Positions 1-6,185 of a stretch of 10,092 nt of DNA are shown here, piece after piece. The position numbers were made by a program, and so were the translations under genes. The stretch covers positions 1-10,092 of the forward strand of contig JAUUWK010000031.1 of assembly GCA_030589055.1 (NCBI GenBank), read 5' to 3'. Origin of the DNA: Candidatus Bathyarchaeota archaeon. GTDB taxonomy: Archaea > Thermoproteota > Bathyarchaeia > Bathyarchaeales > Bathycorpusculaceae. Position 1 is the first letter of the stretch. Each line of letters begins with the position of its first letter. Under the pieces are notes generated by a model, which was not told the DNA's origin, ran no database searches, and saw only the letters and a program-made list of their open reading frames with translations.

Positions 1-39
1 TTGAGCCTGAATGCATGTGTTGGTGTGAAACGTGAGATG

Positions 40-499
40 TCATGCTAGTCGGTTCATTTTCTTCGGGCTTTTCAATGCGTGACGGATTTCTTCTTTGAAC
101 TCCTCGAAGGAGGTCCCCAAAACCTCGATTCTTTCTACCAGTCCTTCGCCTGCGCCTCTGTTTCTGGCCTCTGTTATTAGTGGCATTTTTTTTAGGTTTC
201 AGGCCGACTAGGGTTGCTCCAACCGTTTCTACAGCGACTCATCTCTGCCAATTAGGAGGAAGTTTGCCTTTGCTCCTTTGATGCCTGCTAGCCACGCGCG
301 AAACAAGGTTTCATAAATTATAAAAGGCGAAGTGTTTATTCCACTGTGTAAACCTTCACTAGTGTCCAAGTGTGAGAAAAGAAATGTCCAGAAAATCGAT
401 CCATTACGAGGAAGTTTCCGTAGAGTTTTGATTATGATTTCTTTTCATTAGGGTGCACATCATGATAAGTCTCGTATTCCACGGCAGAGGCGAATAGTT
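40..499 (-). pseudogene. Decayed C-terminal remnant of a DUF362-like protein
   Basis: On the minus strand a protein-like reading runs through this region only if the frame is changed about three times. The longest open piece (about 435 down to 240) reads ...HSGINTSPFIIYETLF then LAGIKGAKANFLLIGRDE. After a shift near 238-242 it continues VAVETVGATLVGLKPKK. A second shift at an eight-base T run (186-193) restores MPLITEARNRGAGEGL and a tail ending in KMNRLA at the TGA at 40-42. A third shift lies near 436-446. The order 'GRD-x-VAV-x-x-VGA', 'KKMPLI-x-EA-x-x-RG-x-GEG' and 'IEVLG' resembles the C-terminal half of DUF362 (iron-sulfur-associated) proteins; this family call is from memory of the pattern. 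No N-terminal half is present, because mazG begins immediately beyond. True decay and sequencing indels are both possible, since one shift is in a homopolymer. Confidence 0.55.
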
Positions 500-501
500 G
501 C

Positions 502-804
502 TTAAAAGGTGCATTGGCAGGGTGAGTGTCCGCATTTTGGGCATTTGCTGTCATATTTGCTGAGGGTTGCCTTTTCAAGGTCTATGTTAGTGACGTTTGC
601 AAGTGAAGCTATCCATGCGATGACGTCTGCAAACTCGTTTTCCAAAGCTTTCTTATCCTCTGCTTTCAATGCTTCTTCTAGTTCTTTGACTTCGTCCACA
701 AGCCAATCAAATGTTCCTTCTACACCGCGTTTAGAATCCCGGTGAAAATATATACATCGCATCATCTCCTGAAATTCGCGTATATGCACACCTCTTCCCC
801 CCAT
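502..804 (-). CDS. MazG-like nucleotide pyrophosphohydrolase with C-terminal zinc knuckle
   Basis: A 100-residue all-alpha NTP pyrophosphohydrolase of the MazG/dUTPase-like superfamily, expected to hydrolyse (d)NTPs to monophosphate and pyrophosphate as house-cleaning. The metal-binding pattern is visible: an ExxE pair at E38 and E41 in DEVKELEEA, then ExxD at E57 and D60 in NEFADVIAW. The tail carries four cysteines (C88, C91, C96, C98; CPKCGHSPCQC), a likely zinc knuckle seen in archaeal single-domain relatives. Start: an in-frame GTG exists further upstream at 858, but a TATA-like box near 827-836 predicts transcription starting about at the ATG at 804, so a leaderless mRNA is likely. A GTG at 789 (VHIREFQ) behind a GGGGGAAGAGG stretch is the main alternative and matches the usual family N-terminus well. 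It is divergent from the acetyltransferase gene. Confidence 0.85.
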   Translation of the reverse strand: MGGRGVHIREFQEMMRCIYFHRDSKRGVEGTFDWLVDEVKELEEALKAEDKKALENEFADVIAWIASLANVTNIDLEKATLSKYDSKCPKCGHSPCQCTF

Positions 805-826
805 ATTGTCTGAAAACGTATAAGCA

Positions 827-836
827 ATATTTAAAA
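827..836. promoter_or_regulatory. AT-rich box shared by divergent mazG-like and GNAT genes
   Basis: The sequence ATATTTAAAA is TATA-like on both strands (TTTTAAATAT on the minus strand). Its centre near 831 lies about 27 bases from the ATG of the mazG-like gene at 804 and about 26 bases before an expected plus-strand start near 857, 15 bases ahead of the GNAT ATG. No other convincing TATA box lies in the 67-base divergent gap, so one box, or two overlapping ones, probably serves both genes. Confidence 0.45.
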
Positions 837-871
837 CAAACACAATCCAAACTTCCAAGCAGGTGAAAAAG

Positions 872-1375
872 ATGACACTATCCTTCGTTATTCGAACATA
901 TCAAGATGAAGATAGAGAGCACTGTCGTGCCTTGTGGAGAGAGCTGACTGAGTGGCATCGTGGAATCTACCAAGACCCAAATATCGGCGGAGAACATCCA
1001 GAAGAATACTTCGACAAACACTTAACTGCAGTTGGACCCAACCAACTTTGGGTCGCTGTCCACGATTCTAAAGCCGTTGGGCTTGTCGGGCTGATCTTCA
1101 AGGGTGAAGAAACTGAAATAGAACCTCTTATAGTTAGCAAAGCCTACCGCTGCAAAGGAATAGGAACAAAACTGATAGAAACAGCTATTTCTGAAGCTCG
1201 AAAAAAGGGAGTAAAATACCTTAACATAGCGCCAGTAGGACGAAACATAAGCACACTAAAATTCCTTTACAAACGGGGCTTCAGAAACCTCGGATACATC
1301 ACCCTATTCATCGACTTCACTAACCATACTTGGAAGTCAGGACCCGAAATCTTCGGATGTAAATTCAAATACTGA
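872..1375 (+). CDS. GNAT family N-acetyltransferase
   Basis: A 167-residue GCN5-related acetyltransferase that would transfer an acetyl group from acetyl-CoA to an amine; the substrate cannot be read from the sequence. The acetyl-CoA pyrophosphate-binding motif A is clear at residues 92-98 (YRCKGIG, the R-x-x-G-x-G type), preceded by the beta4 strand EIEPLIVS and followed by helix TKLIETAISEARKKGV. The final LYKRGFRNLGYITLF is the usual motif B region. The length is typical for a single GNAT domain. I chose the ATG at 872 because AGGTG at 861-865 sits six bases ahead; the GTG at 863 lies within that Shine-Dalgarno stretch. The gene is monocistronic, divergent from the mazG-like gene and convergent with the flavodoxin-fold gene. 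Confidence 0.9.
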   Translation: MTLSFVIRTYQDEDREHCRALWRELTEWHRGIYQDPNIGGEHPEEYFDKHLTAVGPNQLWVAVHDSKAVGLVGLIFKGEETEIEPLIVSKAYRCKGIGTKLIETAISEARKKGVKYLNIAPVGRNISTLKFLYKRGFRNLGYITLFIDFTNHTWKSGPEIFGCKFKY

Positions 1376-1393
1376 CACGCAAAGATACACAAA

Positions 1394-1429
1394 CACTTGA
1401 ATTCCTTACTTACAGCAATTCAAGAAGTG
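1394..1429. terminator. Inverted repeat between convergent genes
   Basis: CTTGAATT (1396-1403) and AATTCAAG (1417-1424) can form an 8-bp stem with a 13-base loop, and flanking CAC/GTG could extend it past a bulge. It lies in the 103-base gap between the 3' ends of the GNAT gene and the flavodoxin-fold gene, so a bidirectional transcript-end structure is possible. It has no flanking T run, which archaeal termination usually needs, so the call is weak. Confidence 0.25.
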
Positions 1430-1478
1430 CCCATAGAGCGGTTGCTATGCCCAATCGTCCATATTGTAACCTGCAATC

Positions 1479-2081
1479 CTATCGCTTGCTTTTCCATCGT
1501 TTAAGTATTAACTTTGCCAAGTTGTCTAATCTATCCCTAACTTTCTCATCCTCAATTAACGTTCCCAAAACCGAGCTCTGACCATACTCTGCGGATTGCA
1601 ACAATAAAGATGGCGGCGGACATTTACATTCATAATGATCTAAAATTACCGTGTGATATACAAGACCACCGCCAGCTGGAATATTTCCCATTACGATTAA
1701 TGCTATAATCTTCCTTGAAACATATTGCTCAAATTCCTCACAGCTTTTGATAATTCCTTGCCCTCTTTCCGAAAAAGCACAATATAGACCTGCTGGCTTA
1801 CTACCATACGTTGGCACTGCAAGCACAATGATGTCTACCTCTTTCATTTTGCTGTAAATTCTTGTGACATCATCTTGTATTGAACATTTCTCGTCTTTAC
1901 CTCTTAATTCGCGGGCAAAACATTCGTAATTGCAGCGACTACAAGGGTTTATCTCACAGTCATAAGCATTGATAACCTCGGTTTCAAATCCTTGCTCTCT
2001 CAGCTTCTTTAACACGTATTCTACACAGTTCAAACAGTTGCCTCTTTTCCTTGCGCTGAACGCTAAACCTAAAGCTTTCAT
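1479..2081 (-). CDS. Flavodoxin-fold NADPH-dependent FMN reductase / iron-sulfur flavoprotein-like
   Basis: A 200-residue protein of the NADPH-dependent FMN reductase / flavodoxin-fold superfamily, expected to bind FMN and transfer electrons in the cytoplasm. The N-terminal strand and phosphate loop are MKALGLAFSARKRGNC. The FMN-site segment DIIVLAVPTYGSKPAG follows at about residues 83-98. A cysteine cluster lies between them: C47-x2-C50-x3-C54-x11-C66. Iron-sulfur flavoproteins carry a compact C-x2-C-x2-C-x(4-7)-C cluster at this place, so a [4Fe-4S] cluster is possible here, but the spacing is longer than usual. Further cysteines occur at C16, C19 and C42. The C-terminus (EDEKVRDRLDNLAKLI) is a typical closing helix. 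The gene starts 11 bases after the glyA stop and has no clear Shine-Dalgarno, so it is probably translated from the glyA transcript. The natural electron partner is unknown. Confidence 0.8.
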   Translation of the reverse strand: MKALGLAFSARKRGNCLNCVEYVLKKLREQGFETEVINAYDCEINPCSRCNYECFARELRGKDEKCSIQDDVTRIYSKMKEVDIIVLAVPTYGSKPAGLYCAFSERGQGIIKSCEEFEQYVSRKIIALIVMGNIPAGGGLVYHTVILDHYECKCPPPSLLLQSAEYGQSSVLGTLIEDEKVRDRLDNLAKLILKRWKSKR

Positions 2082-2092
2082 ATTTTTGGGTT

Positions 2093-3409
2093 TCAGCGGA
2101 TCTTTATGTACTTGTAAGCTTCTGTCGCATTTTCAAAACAGTAATGCACTTTTTGGTTGTCTTTTCTGAATTCCATCACGTCTGCCTTCACTTTTTCCGG
2201 TGGTTCCTTGTCTATTATCACGCGCTTGATGAATTCTGCTATTTCTGTCATTTCAGACTCTTTCATTCCAAGCCTCGTGATCTCTGAGACCCCGAGCCTT
2301 ATGCCACCTGGGTGCATGAAATGCCTTCCCTCTTTAATGTCCCACGGCAGCAAGTTCCTGTTTATTATTACGTTGGCCTTCTCCAAAGTTTCTTCGATCG
2401 CGCCTCCGTCACCATGTTTCGTTATGTCAATTAGGATCACATGGGACTGTGTGAAGCCCTTATGTTCTGCCAAAACATTGAATCCCCTTTCATACAACGC
2501 TTGACCCAAAGCCTTCGCGTTTTTCACTATTTGACTTGTATATTTCCTTCCAAACTCGAGCAATTCCGCGCAAGCTATTGTAACGCCTGCAACTGCGTGC
2601 AAATGATGGTTACTTAACATTCCAGGGAAGGCTGCCCGCTTTATCTTTTCAGCATGTTTCTCCCACGACAAGACCCCACCATGTTGAGGTCCAAAGAACG
2701 TTTTATGCGTACTTAAGCTGACAACATCAGCGCCTTCTCTAAGCGGGTCTTGAAACTGTCCTCCACCGATTAGTCCAGCCACGTGGGCGGCGTCATATCC
2801 CACTGTTCCACCAGCCGAATGAATTGTGTAAGCTAACTCTTTGACTGGATGGGGAAACGGGAAAACACTAGCACCAAACATCACCAGCTTGGGCGGTCTA
2901 CCATCTCCTACGAATTTTGCGATCCTACTTTTCGCCCGGTCCACATCTATAGTTAATTCTTTATAATCCAAAGGTAAATATTCAACTACTAAACCGTGAA
3001 CAGCGCCCGCTGTGCCCCCAAACTTCTTCTTGCCCATTGTTATGTGCCCGCCAGCTGGAATTGACAGAGCCATCATAGTGTCGCCTGGTTCAGTAAAAGC
3101 CGTGTAAACAACCAAGTTCGCCACAACACCAGAAATGGGTCTAACATCCACAAATTCCGCTTTGAAAAGCTTCTTCATAAGCTCAATGCATTTGAATTCC
3201 ACCTCGTCTATGAAGCGGCAGCCAGCATAAACACGTTCCCCAGGCCAACCCTCCGCATAGCGATTTCCAAAATCTGCAGTGAGAGCTTCGCGTACAGCTG
3301 GGCTTGGGATGTTTTCACTTGCTATAAGCGGGATGCATTCCTGAAACCATTTGTGATGTTGTTGAAGGAGATCGAACACGTGATTATATTCGTCTTGTGG
3401 AGTTGCCAT
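2093..3409 (-). CDS. glyA: Serine hydroxymethyltransferase
   Basis: A 438-residue PLP-dependent (fold type I) enzyme interconverting serine and glycine with transfer of a one-carbon unit to a pterin carrier (tetrahydrofolate or tetrahydromethanopterin; the sequence does not tell which). The N-terminal signature IPLIASENIPSPAVREAL followed by NRYAEGWPGERVYAG is diagnostic. The PLP aspartate and partner histidine are in GYDAAHVAGLI (D206, H209), and the Schiff-base lysine is K236 in LSTHKTFFGPQHGG. Length is normal for archaeal GlyA. I chose the ATG at 3409; an in-frame GTG 21 bases upstream (3430) would add seven residues and overlap the GAAGG stretch that looks like the ribosome-binding site. 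A TATA-like box at 3444-3456 precedes it. It heads a probable two-gene operon with the flavodoxin-fold protein and diverges from sec61-beta. Confidence 0.97.
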   Translation of the reverse strand: MATPQDEYNHVFDLLQQHHKWFQECIPLIASENIPSPAVREALTADFGNRYAEGWPGERVYAGCRFIDEVEFKCIELMKKLFKAEFVDVRPISGVVANLVVYTAFTEPGDTMMALSIPAGGHITMGKKKFGGTAGAVHGLVVEYLPLDYKELTIDVDRAKSRIAKFVGDGRPPKLVMFGASVFPFPHPVKELAYTIHSAGGTVGYDAAHVAGLIGGGQFQDPLREGADVVSLSTHKTFFGPQHGGVLSWEKHAEKIKRAAFPGMLSNHHLHAVAGVTIACAELLEFGRKYTSQIVKNAKALGQALYERGFNVLAEHKGFTQSHVILIDITKHGDGGAIEETLEKANVIINRNLLPWDIKEGRHFMHPGGIRLGVSEITRLGMKESEMTEIAEFIKRVIIDKEPPEKVKADVMEFRKDNQKVHYCFENATEAYKYIKIR

Positions 3410-3443
3410 TTCAACGCCTTCTTGCAGCACACTATCATTAGTA

Positions 3444-3456
3444 CAAAGATAAAAAC
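3444..3456 (-). promoter_or_regulatory. TATA box of glyA
   Basis: Read on the minus strand, GTTTTTATCTTTG is an archaeal TATA-like box. Its centre near 3449 predicts transcription starting near 3422, leaving a leader of about 13 bases before the ATG at 3409. Confidence 0.5.
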
Positions 3457-3468
3457 TCTTTGAAGAGT
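3455..3468. promoter_or_regulatory. Palindrome next to glyA TATA box (possible operator)
   Basis: ACTCTT-TG-AAGAGT is an inverted repeat with 6-bp arms and a two-base centre. It abuts the upstream side of the glyA TATA box, where TFB or a regulator would contact DNA. A regulatory role is inferred from position only. Confidence 0.25.
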
Positions 3469-3472
3469 AACA

Positions 3473-3480
3473 TTAATAAT
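3473..3480 (+). promoter_or_regulatory. Possible TATA box of sec61-beta
   Basis: TTAATAAT lies about 50 bases ahead of the Sec61-beta ATG. It predicts transcription starting near 3503, at a small palindrome TCTAG-TTA-CTAGA (3496-3508). The box is a weak match. Confidence 0.3.
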
Positions 3481-3527
3481 CTGGATATGACACGGTCTAG
3501 TTACTAGAGTCAAAAAGGTTCAAGAAA

Positions 3528-3695
3528 ATGAGTAGGAAAAAGAAAAAGAAGGAATCGCCAATGCCCGCTGCAAGTGCAGGCTTGCTCAGGTTTTTTGAGG
3601 AGGAAACCGAAGGCGTCAAGGTTAGACCCGAATTACTTGTAGGTTTGGCAGTAGCATTAATAATCGTATGCGTTCTAGCACAAATGTTCTTTTAG
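3528..3695 (+). CDS. secG: Preprotein translocase subunit Sec61-beta
   Basis: A 55-residue tail-anchored protein, the small non-essential subunit of the SecYE-beta protein-conducting channel, lying in the cytoplasmic membrane with its N-terminus in the cytoplasm. It shows the archaeal Sec61-beta plan: a lysine-rich start (MSRKKKKKESPMP), the conserved AASAGLLRFFEEE block at residues 14-26, a GVKVRPE linker, and one membrane segment at about residues 35-55 (LLVGLAVALIIVCVLAQMFF) that ends the protein. This size is normal for archaea, and small enough to be missed by length-filtered gene finding. An AGG at 3516-3518, about ten bases before the ATG, is a weak ribosome-binding site. It is divergent from glyA, and its stop codon is ten bases from the stop of the convergent LSm-like gene. 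Confidence 0.92.
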   Translation: MSRKKKKKESPMPAASAGLLRFFEEETEGVKVRPELLVGLAVALIIVCVLAQMFF

Positions 3696-3705
3696 GCTGA
3701 GAGCT

Positions 3706-3993
3706 TTAACGACGAGAAGATGTGTGCAAAACTTCTATTCGTTGAACAGAGTTAAGGTGGACAAAAATTTCGCTTCTCTCTTCTCTGCTTGCAACCTGAG
3801 GTATAGGCTGAGCAATAGTTGCGCGCAGTATGATAGCTTCTGCATCTGAAAGCCATATACCAGGCGGCTCGCGGGTCACCGCCGTCAACCTTCCTTCAAA
3901 ACCATAAGAAGAGTCAAGAATTACCCGCATACTCTCACCTAGGTTTTTCTCAAGCATATGAAATATTGTGAGAGGTAAACTTTGTTCTGGCAT
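3706..3993 (-). CDS. Small protein with LSm-like pattern, function unknown
   Basis: A 95-residue soluble protein with no membrane segment or cysteines. After a helical start (LTIFHMLEKNLGESM), the strand pattern RVILDSSYGFEGRLTAV, then PPGIWLSDAEAIIL, then EIFVHLNSVQRIEV resembles the Sm fold: Sm1 (VxVxLxxGxxxxGxLxxxDxxMNxxLxDA) and Sm2 (IRGxxIxxI). Here the Sm1 Asp/Asn positions are replaced (TREPPGIWLSDAE) and Sm2 reads VHLNSVQRI, so it would be a divergent LSm-like protein. This is a weak, by-eye fold assignment, and RNA binding is not shown. The ATG at 3993 has GAAGG just upstream and a TATA-like box at 4025-4033. The gene is convergent with sec61-beta and divergent from the DUF2070 gene. 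I do not recognise a named family. Confidence 0.7.
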   Translation of the reverse strand: MPEQSLPLTIFHMLEKNLGESMRVILDSSYGFEGRLTAVTREPPGIWLSDAEAIILRATIAQPIPQVASREERSEIFVHLNSVQRIEVLHTSSRR

Positions 3994-4024
3994 AGCCTTC
4001 GCAAAACTCTAAATTAGCGTTCGA

Positions 4025-4033
4025 GAATAAAAC
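4025..4033 (-). promoter_or_regulatory. TATA box of the LSm-like gene
   Basis: Read on the minus strand, GTTTTATTC is TATA-like. Its centre near 4029 predicts a start near 4002, giving a leader of about nine bases containing GAAGG before the ATG at 3993. Confidence 0.4.
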
Positions 4034-4062
4034 AGTTGTCCTTCTTAGAGAACGTTAAAACA

Positions 4063-4070
4063 CTATATAA
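4063..4070 (+). promoter_or_regulatory. Strong upstream TATA box facing the DUF2070 gene
   Basis: CTATATAA is the best TATA match in the 250-base gap. It predicts plus-strand transcription starting near 4093, which would give the DUF2070 mRNA a leader of about 150 bases containing the paired repeats at 4115-4183, or else a separate small RNA. Confidence 0.4.
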
Positions 4071-4114
4071 CAGATTTCTTGTCCATGTAGTATGCATTCC
4101 GGGTTTTCAGTGTT

Positions 4115-4183
4115 TATGTTAAAACCGCCAAGTCGCTTAACATAGTGGTTATTCTAAGAGTGTTTTAAACAGACAGGCGGTTT
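4115..4183 (+). other. Possible pseudoknot in the DUF2070 leader
   Basis: TATGTTAA (4115-4122) pairs with TTAACATA (4137-4144), an 8-bp stem with a 14-base loop. The loop contains ACCGCC, and AAACCGCC (4122-4129) is also the exact complement of GGCGGTTT (4176-4183). Together these could form an H-type pseudoknot or two alternative folds ahead of the DUF2070 start. It matches no riboswitch class that I recognise. The remainder of the 3994-4243 gap shows only promoter-like AT-rich sequence. Confidence 0.3.
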
Positions 4184-4202
4184 CTATACTGTTTTCACAA
4201 CA

Positions 4203-4210
4203 CTTTAATA
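4203..4210 (+). promoter_or_regulatory. Proximal TATA-like box of the DUF2070 gene
   Basis: CTTTAATA lies about 37 bases ahead of the ATG at 4244 and predicts transcription starting near 4232. That start is downstream of the possible TTG start at 4214 and therefore argues for the ATG. Confidence 0.4.
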
Positions 4211-4243
4211 TGCTTGATATTCTCTGATAGAACCTCATCTGAG

Positions 4244-6073
4244 ATGGTATGCGTGGCTGCTGAGGATTCGTTAAACCAGTCCATGAATAAAGTAGTTGAA
4301 CATTATTCATCATTATTTGAGCTTCCATCATACAAAAAAGTGCTTTTGCTTCTTGCATTGTCTTGTCTAGGTGGAGGAATCCTTTCCACAGTCACCCTTT
4401 TTCCCTCATTTGAAGGGTTGGTTAGCGGAGTATTTCTCGGTTTGTCTCTATTCTTTGTAACTTTGATTTTGGATTATGTTGTAAGCATGTTGATTTTGAG
4501 ACAAGACCTGATTTATGATTTGAGAAGAACGGCGGCTCTTTCTCTTTTCTGTTGGGCTCTATGGTTTTTGTTCATTTTTGTAGGTGTCGCCTTTGCGCTG
4601 CTTTTTGGTTTATCATGGTGGGTTAGGCTTTGTCTTTTAGGGTTTTCAGCCGTGACAATCTTACGTTTAGTAGTGTTCAACTCAACATCCTCTGTGGATC
4701 ATAAACGGCTTCTAGCGGCATCTTTTCTTCAACCTTTTCCTTGTATAATTCCGTTTGTTATGCTTTGGTCAAAAATAGGCTACTCTATTACGTTAAACAT
4801 GCTCCTATTCTTCGTTTTTTCACTGGCAATAGGTCTTCTTTCAAGTTTCCTCTTCCTTACTCTCTTGAACCGCACAAGCAAGCAAACGCTTGGGATTCCT
4901 TCCTTATCTCTCTTCAAGGCTTTTTTGCTTAACTGGATAGTAGACCTGAATGCTCCTTTTGAAGAATTTCTTGAAAAGTTAGGTGAAGAACGAGATGTTG
5001 AAATTTCTTTGATAAGATTTGATGCCTCCAACCCTAAAGCGGTTGTGGTCGTTCCTTCTGTTCATCCTGGCCCCTTCAAAAATGTTGGAAGCAGTCTTTT
5101 GCCTTCCATGATTAAAACTGCTTTAGAAAAGGAACTTAACTGTATTGCGTGTGTTCCTCACGGCTTGCTTGGTCATGAGCTTGATTTGGCTTCACAGATG
5201 CAAAACCGGAAAATCATCAAAGGCGTCGTCGAGTCCGTGAACTTTAAGGCTTCTGAGGCAAAAGCAACACCTTTTACTAAGGTTAGCAACAGTGTGGCTA
5301 CTGTATGTTGCCAAGTTTTTGGCAACTTTGCTTTCCTCTCATTCACTCTTGCACCTAAAACGACTGAGGATTTACCGCAGGAACTAGGTCTGTTTGTTCA
5401 AGAAGAATCAGAAAAGTATGGACTAACCCAATGTGCTGTTGTCAACGCTCACAACAGCATTAACGGAATAATAAGCTTACAAGAAGCTTTGAACACACTG
5501 AAAGCAGCTGTAGCTAACTGTTTAGAACAGACAACCTCTCAAAGGCGTTTGCCCTTTGAGGTTGGTGCCTCCACTGTAATGCCTAAGGAATTTAGTCTCA
5601 AGGACGGTATGGGACCGGGAGGAATCACTGTGATAGTGGTCAAGGTTGGTGAACAGAGAACGGCTTATGTAGTTATCGACGGCAACAACATGGTTTCTCG
5701 GCTTCGGGAAAAAATTATTTCAACTCTCCAATCCATGGGCATAAATGAAAGCGAGGTTTTCACGACAGACACGCATTCAGTAAACGCCATAACACTATGT
5801 GAACGCGGATACCACCCAATAGGTGAAGCCATAGATCATGAGAAATTGATTGGTTATATTAGAGAGGCAACGCTTGCTGCTGTGTCTGGTTTAGAACGTG
5901 CGAAGGCTACAGCGTACAGCATAACAGTTCCTAACGTTAAGGTTATTGGAGAGAAAAAACTGGAAACATTATGCATCCTCATAGATAGAACCCTTCAAAA
6001 GGCAAAGAAGATTGTCGTGCCAATCTTCGCGACTAGCGGTATTCTTCTGATGTTACTTCTAGCCTTTGTCTAA
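4244..6073 (+). CDS. DUF2070 family archaeal membrane protein
   Basis: A 609-residue protein of DUF2070, an archaeal family of unknown function. Residues 30-212 hold about six hydrophobic membrane segments (for example LLLLALSCLGGGILSTVTLF and NMLLFFVFSLAIGLLSSFLF). A large soluble domain follows (about 225-585), and one last membrane segment (IVVPIFATSGILLMLLLAFV) anchors the C-terminus. The soluble domain carries histidine and aspartate motifs: HPGPF (274-278), PHGLLGHELD (305-314), NAHNS (401-405), GMGPGG (455-460), VIDGNN (477-482) and TTDTHSVN (507-514). These would suit a metal-dependent active site, but that is inference. Start: the ATG at 4244 follows a TATA-like box by about 37 bases. 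A TTG at 4214 and an ATG at 4283 are in-frame alternatives, and none has a good Shine-Dalgarno. It stands alone between divergent and co-directional neighbours. Confidence 0.9.
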   Translation: MVCVAAEDSLNQSMNKVVEHYSSLFELPSYKKVLLLLALSCLGGGILSTVTLFPSFEGLVSGVFLGLSLFFVTLILDYVVSMLILRQDLIYDLRRTAALSLFCWALWFLFIFVGVAFALLFGLSWWVRLCLLGFSAVTILRLVVFNSTSSVDHKRLLAASFLQPFPCIIPFVMLWSKIGYSITLNMLLFFVFSLAIGLLSSFLFLTLLNRTSKQTLGIPSLSLFKAFLLNWIVDLNAPFEEFLEKLGEERDVEISLIRFDASNPKAVVVVPSVHPGPFKNVGSSLLPSMIKTALEKELNCIACVPHGLLGHELDLASQMQNRKIIKGVVESVNFKASEAKATPFTKVSNSVATVCCQVFGNFAFLSFTLAPKTTEDLPQELGLFVQEESEKYGLTQCAVVNAHNSINGIISLQEALNTLKAAVANCLEQTTSQRRLPFEVGASTVMPKEFSLKDGMGPGGITVIVVKVGEQRTAYVVIDGNNMVSRLREKIISTLQSMGINESEVFTTDTHSVNAITLCERGYHPIGEAIDHEKLIGYIREATLAAVSGLERAKATAYSITVPNVKVIGEKKLETLCILIDRTLQKAKKIVVPIFATSGILLMLLLAFV

Positions 6074-6185
6074 GCTAACACTAATAAGGCTGAAATGGTA
6101 ACTTCCTTTCTTTATCATTGAGGGACAAGGAGTGTTAAAGGAGAAACTCCGCTCTCACAAGAGACTTCCTCTCATCACTGAAACG

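Noticed and set aside
509..745. Open frame on the plus strand opposite the mazG-like gene
   Set aside because: It is antisense to a gene with clear MazG motifs, serine-rich as shadows of Glu/Lys-rich genes are, and has no recognisable family.
4214..4243. TTG start for the DUF2070 gene
   Set aside because: It lies upstream of the transcription start predicted from the TATA-like box at 4203-4210 and has no ribosome-binding site. It would still be usable only if the upstream promoter at 4063 is the main one.
6140..6163. Two adjacent short hairpins before korD
   Set aside because: The stems are only four base pairs each and lie too far upstream of the ribosome-binding site to be convincing as regulators.
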